Shown: positions 14,117-16,027 of the stretch, piece by piece
Layout: each line of letters begins with the position of its first letter
Numbering within the stretch: the first letter of the stretch is position 1
Assembly: GCA_045536015.1 (NCBI GenBank)
Contig: JAZSMS010000045.1
Coordinates: 1 to 16,027 of the forward strand
Reading direction: 5' to 3'
DNA length: 16,027 nt
Origin: JAZSMS01 sp045536015
GTDB taxonomy: Bacteria; Bacillota; Clostridia; Christensenellales; QALW01
The notes under the pieces: model-generated
The model's input: only the letters and a program-made list of their open reading frames with translations
What the model was told of the DNA's origin: nothing
Database searches by the model: none
Position numbers and translations under genes: made by a program

Positions 14117-15369
14117 TTAAGACGTTACAAAGCAAAAATTTAAAAGGAATAATTAATGCTCCGTCATCAAAATCGCTTGCACACCGAATGATAATAAGCT
14201 CGGCACTTATGGTTGACAGATATGATAAAATTACGGTAAACGGTATATCAAAAGACGTAATAGCCACGATAAATACTATCAATTCAATAGGTGGTAATAT
14301 AAGCATATTTGATAAAAATACAATAAATATTTCGCCTATCGAGTGCGATCCCGGTGACTTAATTATGCGTGTTAATGAAAGCGGAACTACTCTTAGACTT
14401 TTACTTCCTGTTTTTTGTGCACTTGGCGTAAGAAGTGAAGGTTGCTTCGTTTTAGATGGTGAGCTTTCAAAAAGACCTATTAAACCCCTTATAGACGAAT
14501 TAGTAAAGCACGGAGTAGAGATACGGCAAGAAGATAATAAAATTTACGCTTTTGGAAAATTAACCCCGGGAGATTATATTATTCCCGGTAACGTTTCATC
14601 GCAGTTTATTTCGGGCTTGCTTATGGCGCTTCCGCTTTTAAATGGTGCAAGCACATTGACTATTGAAGGCAAAATAGAATCAAAAGATTATATTGCACTT
14701 ACTGAGCAGGTATTAATTGATTCGGGAATTAAGTTTGATAAAAGGGAAAACAAGTACTTTATAAAGGGCAACCAGCAGTACTATCCAAAACAGTATCAGG
14801 CAGTTGAAGCCGATTGGTCTTCGGCGGCATTTTTCTTGTGCCTTGGCGCGATAGGAAACTATCCTATCGGAGTTAGAGGACTTAACGAAAATTCCTTGCA
14901 GGGCGATAAGAGAATTATAGAGGTTCTTAAATGCTTTGGCGCCGAAATTACGGTTGAAGATGAAGTTGTTTGGGTAAAACGAGGCACCTTAAAAGCGCAG
15001 ACGATAGATGCTTCACAAATACCTGATCTTGTGCCGATAATAAGCGTTGTTGCGGCTGTAAGCGAGGGCGAAACCAATATAATCAATGCGCAAAGGCTTA
15101 AGTTTAAAGAAAGCAACCGCCTTGAAACGACAGCAAAAATGCTTGATGCGTTAGGTGCTGACGTAAAAGTAACCGATGACGGACTTAAAATAAAAGGCAA
15201 GCCTATGCTTTCGGGCGGAGTGACAGAAAGCTATAACGACCACCGTATAGCAATGAGCGCGGCAATTTTATCGGTTTGTTGCGAAGGCAAAGTTACAATA
15301 ACCGGTGCAGAGTGTACGGATAAATCGTACCCTGAATTCTGGAATGATTTTTCTTCTTTGGAGGCATAA
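14113..15369 (+). CDS. aroA: 3-phosphoshikimate 1-carboxyvinyltransferase (EPSP synthase)
   Basis: The start is ATG 14113, preceded by GGAGG (14102-14106). It overlaps the aroB stop as ATGA like the other junctions. The in-frame ATG at 14089 would add eight residues and lies upstream of the ribosome binding site. The 418-residue enzyme has NAPSSKSLAHR (15-25, Lys20), ESGTTLRLLLP (89-99), SKRPIKPL (119-126), SSQFISGLLMALP (162-174), Asp305 in IPDLVPI, FKESNRLETTAKML (331-344) and ESYNDHRIAMS (372-382). It joins shikimate-3-phosphate and PEP to give EPSP. The N-terminal signature (PSSKSLAHR) differs from the E. coli-type PGSKSISNR, which is common among Gram-positives. Confidence 0.95.
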   Translation: MIKTLQSKNLKGIINAPSSKSLAHRMIISSALMVDRYDKITVNGISKDVIATINTINSIGGNISIFDKNTINISPIECDPGDLIMRVNESGTTLRLLLPVFCALGVRSEGCFVLDGELSKRPIKPLIDELVKHGVEIRQEDNKIYAFGKLTPGDYIIPGNVSSQFISGLLMALPLLNGASTLTIEGKIESKDYIALTEQVLIDSGIKFDKRENKYFIKGNQQYYPKQYQAVEADWSSAAFFLCLGAIGNYPIGVRGLNENSLQGDKRIIEVLKCFGAEITVEDEVVWVKRGTLKAQTIDASQIPDLVPIISVVAAVSEGETNIINAQRLKFKESNRLETTAKMLDALGADVKVTDDGLKIKGKPMLSGGVTESYNDHRIAMSAAILSVCCEGKVTITGAECTDKSYPEFWNDFSSLEA

Positions 15370-15372
15370 AAA

Positions 15373-16027
15373 ATGAGTAGTAGCTACGGCGAAAATCTGC
15401 GACTTACGGTTTTTGGACAGTCGCATTCAAAGGCGATAGGAATGGTTTTAGAGGGCATTCCTGCCAATAACGAGATTGATACGCAAAAATTAAATAAATT
15501 TTTAGCGCGCAGAGCACCCGGTAAAAACAAGTATTCTACTCCAAGGCAAGAAGCAGACATGCCTGAATTTTTATCGGGAATAGTTGATAATAAAACCTGC
15601 GGTGCGCCTATTTCGGCAGTAATTTACAATAAGAACACACGCTCGCAGGACTATGAAAATTTAAAAACAGTTCCGCGCCCCTCACACGCTGATTATACTG
15701 CACAGATAAAATATTTTGGCGCGCAGGACGTTTGCGGCGGCGGACATTTTTCGGGCAGGCTTACTGCACCGCTTTGTATAGCAGGCGGAATTGCAAAGCA
15801 GATACTTGCAGAAAAGGGCATTGAGATATATGCAAGAATAAAAAGCATCGGAACTCTTACGGACGAAGCTCCGACGGCATATCCCGAACTTTCGGAGATG
15901 AAGAAAATCGACCCGCGTTTTCCGGTGTATAATAAGGAGTCTGCAGTCGCTTTTGAAAAGGCGGTTGAGGAGGCAAGAGCTGACGGTGATTCACTCGGCG
16001 GAGTTATAGAGTGTGCGATATTCGGTG
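15373..16027 (+). CDS. aroC: chorismate synthase, 3'-truncated by window edge
   Basis: This frame opens at ATG 15373, nine bases behind GGAGG (15360-15364) and three bases after the aroA stop. It stays open to the window end (218 complete codons). Recognisable elements are FGQSHSKAIG (14-23, His18), LARRAPGKNKYSTPRQE (44-60), RPSHADYT (102-109, His105), GGGHFSGRLTAPL (122-134) and DSLGG near the end. Chorismate synthase removes phosphate from EPSP to form chorismate and needs reduced FMN. SHS where many sequences have SHG is, from memory, usual in clostridial enzymes. About 150 further residues would be expected beyond the window. Confidence 0.93.
   Translation, partial: MSSSYGENLRLTVFGQSHSKAIGMVLEGIPANNEIDTQKLNKFLARRAPGKNKYSTPRQEADMPEFLSGIVDNKTCGAPISAVIYNKNTRSQDYENLKTVPRPSHADYTAQIKYFGAQDVCGGGHFSGRLTAPLCIAGGIAKQILAEKGIEIYARIKSIGTLTDEAPTAYPELSEMKKIDPRFPVYNKESAVAFEKAVEEARADGDSLGGVIECAIFG

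Noticed and set aside
14859..15200. Antisense open frame in aroA
   Set aside because: The plus strand encodes conserved EPSP synthase motifs throughout, and the antisense frame has no recognisable features.
15415..15444. Possible loss of a conserved Gly in AroC (SHS instead of SHG)
   Set aside because: From memory, clostridial chorismate synthases commonly have FGQSHS here, and the catalytic His is kept.

Overview
The window reads as a chromosomal segment of a low-GC Gram-positive anaerobe, most likely an uncultured gut Clostridia (Bacillota). This is an inference. It rests on AT-rich DNA, strong GGAGG-type ribosome binding sites, near-consensus TTGACA/TATAAT promoters with 17-bp spacers, a BspA-like leucine-rich-repeat surface protein, a zinc-ribbon membrane protein, and clostridial-looking AroC and CoA-enzyme sequences. 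No mobile element, CRISPR array, rRNA or tRNA was seen. Both terminal genes (an Lgt-like protein and aroC) run off the window.

Layout. 1-2340 (+): the 3' part of an Lgt-like membrane protein overlaps a secreted, membrane-anchored LRR protein, closed by a bidirectional terminator. 2356-4910: a divergent pair, a zinc-ribbon two-TM protein (-) and an unrecognised single-TM protein (+), transcribed from back-to-back promoters. 4924-6600 (-): an MgtC/SapB family protein and a TIM-barrel isomerase/epimerase-like protein, each with its own promoter. 6653-11007: a CoA-thioester block, with a thiolase (-) divergent from a (+) operon of family III CoA-transferase, FabG-like SDR and 3-hydroxyacyl-CoA dehydrogenase. 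11020-16027 (+): an aromatic amino-acid operon aroF-tyrA-aroB-aroA-aroC. Its first four genes are joined by 4-base ATGA overlaps.

The most interesting element is in the 222 bases between the hydroxyacyl-CoA dehydrogenase gene and aroF. A consensus promoter is followed by a 23-codon leader ORF with its own ribosome binding site. The leader encodes an alternating Tyr-Phe-Tyr-Phe-Tyr-Phe run. Beyond it lies an intrinsic terminator placed just before the aroF ribosome binding site. I can draw a mutually exclusive antiterminator of 16 pairs and one mismatch that consumes the whole 5' arm and loop of that terminator. I can also draw an upstream pairing (a 10-bp hairpin nested in a 7-bp helix) that would block the antiterminator. 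The leader stop codon falls inside the antiterminator strand. This is the architecture of ribosome-mediated attenuation, apparently sensing Tyr and Phe charging together and controlling the pathway from DAHP synthase onward. Bacillota more usually use T-boxes for such operons.

How the genes work together: AroF, AroB, AroA and AroC carry carbon from PEP and erythrose-4-phosphate towards chorismate, and TyrA takes prephenate to 4-hydroxyphenylpyruvate. AroD, AroE, AroK and chorismate mutase are not in the window and may lie beyond it. The CoA block could activate an acid, oxidise or reduce the 3-hydroxyacyl-CoA/3-ketoacyl-CoA pair and cleave or form the C-C bond. It lacks a hydratase and an acyl-CoA dehydrogenase here, so the substrate cannot be named.
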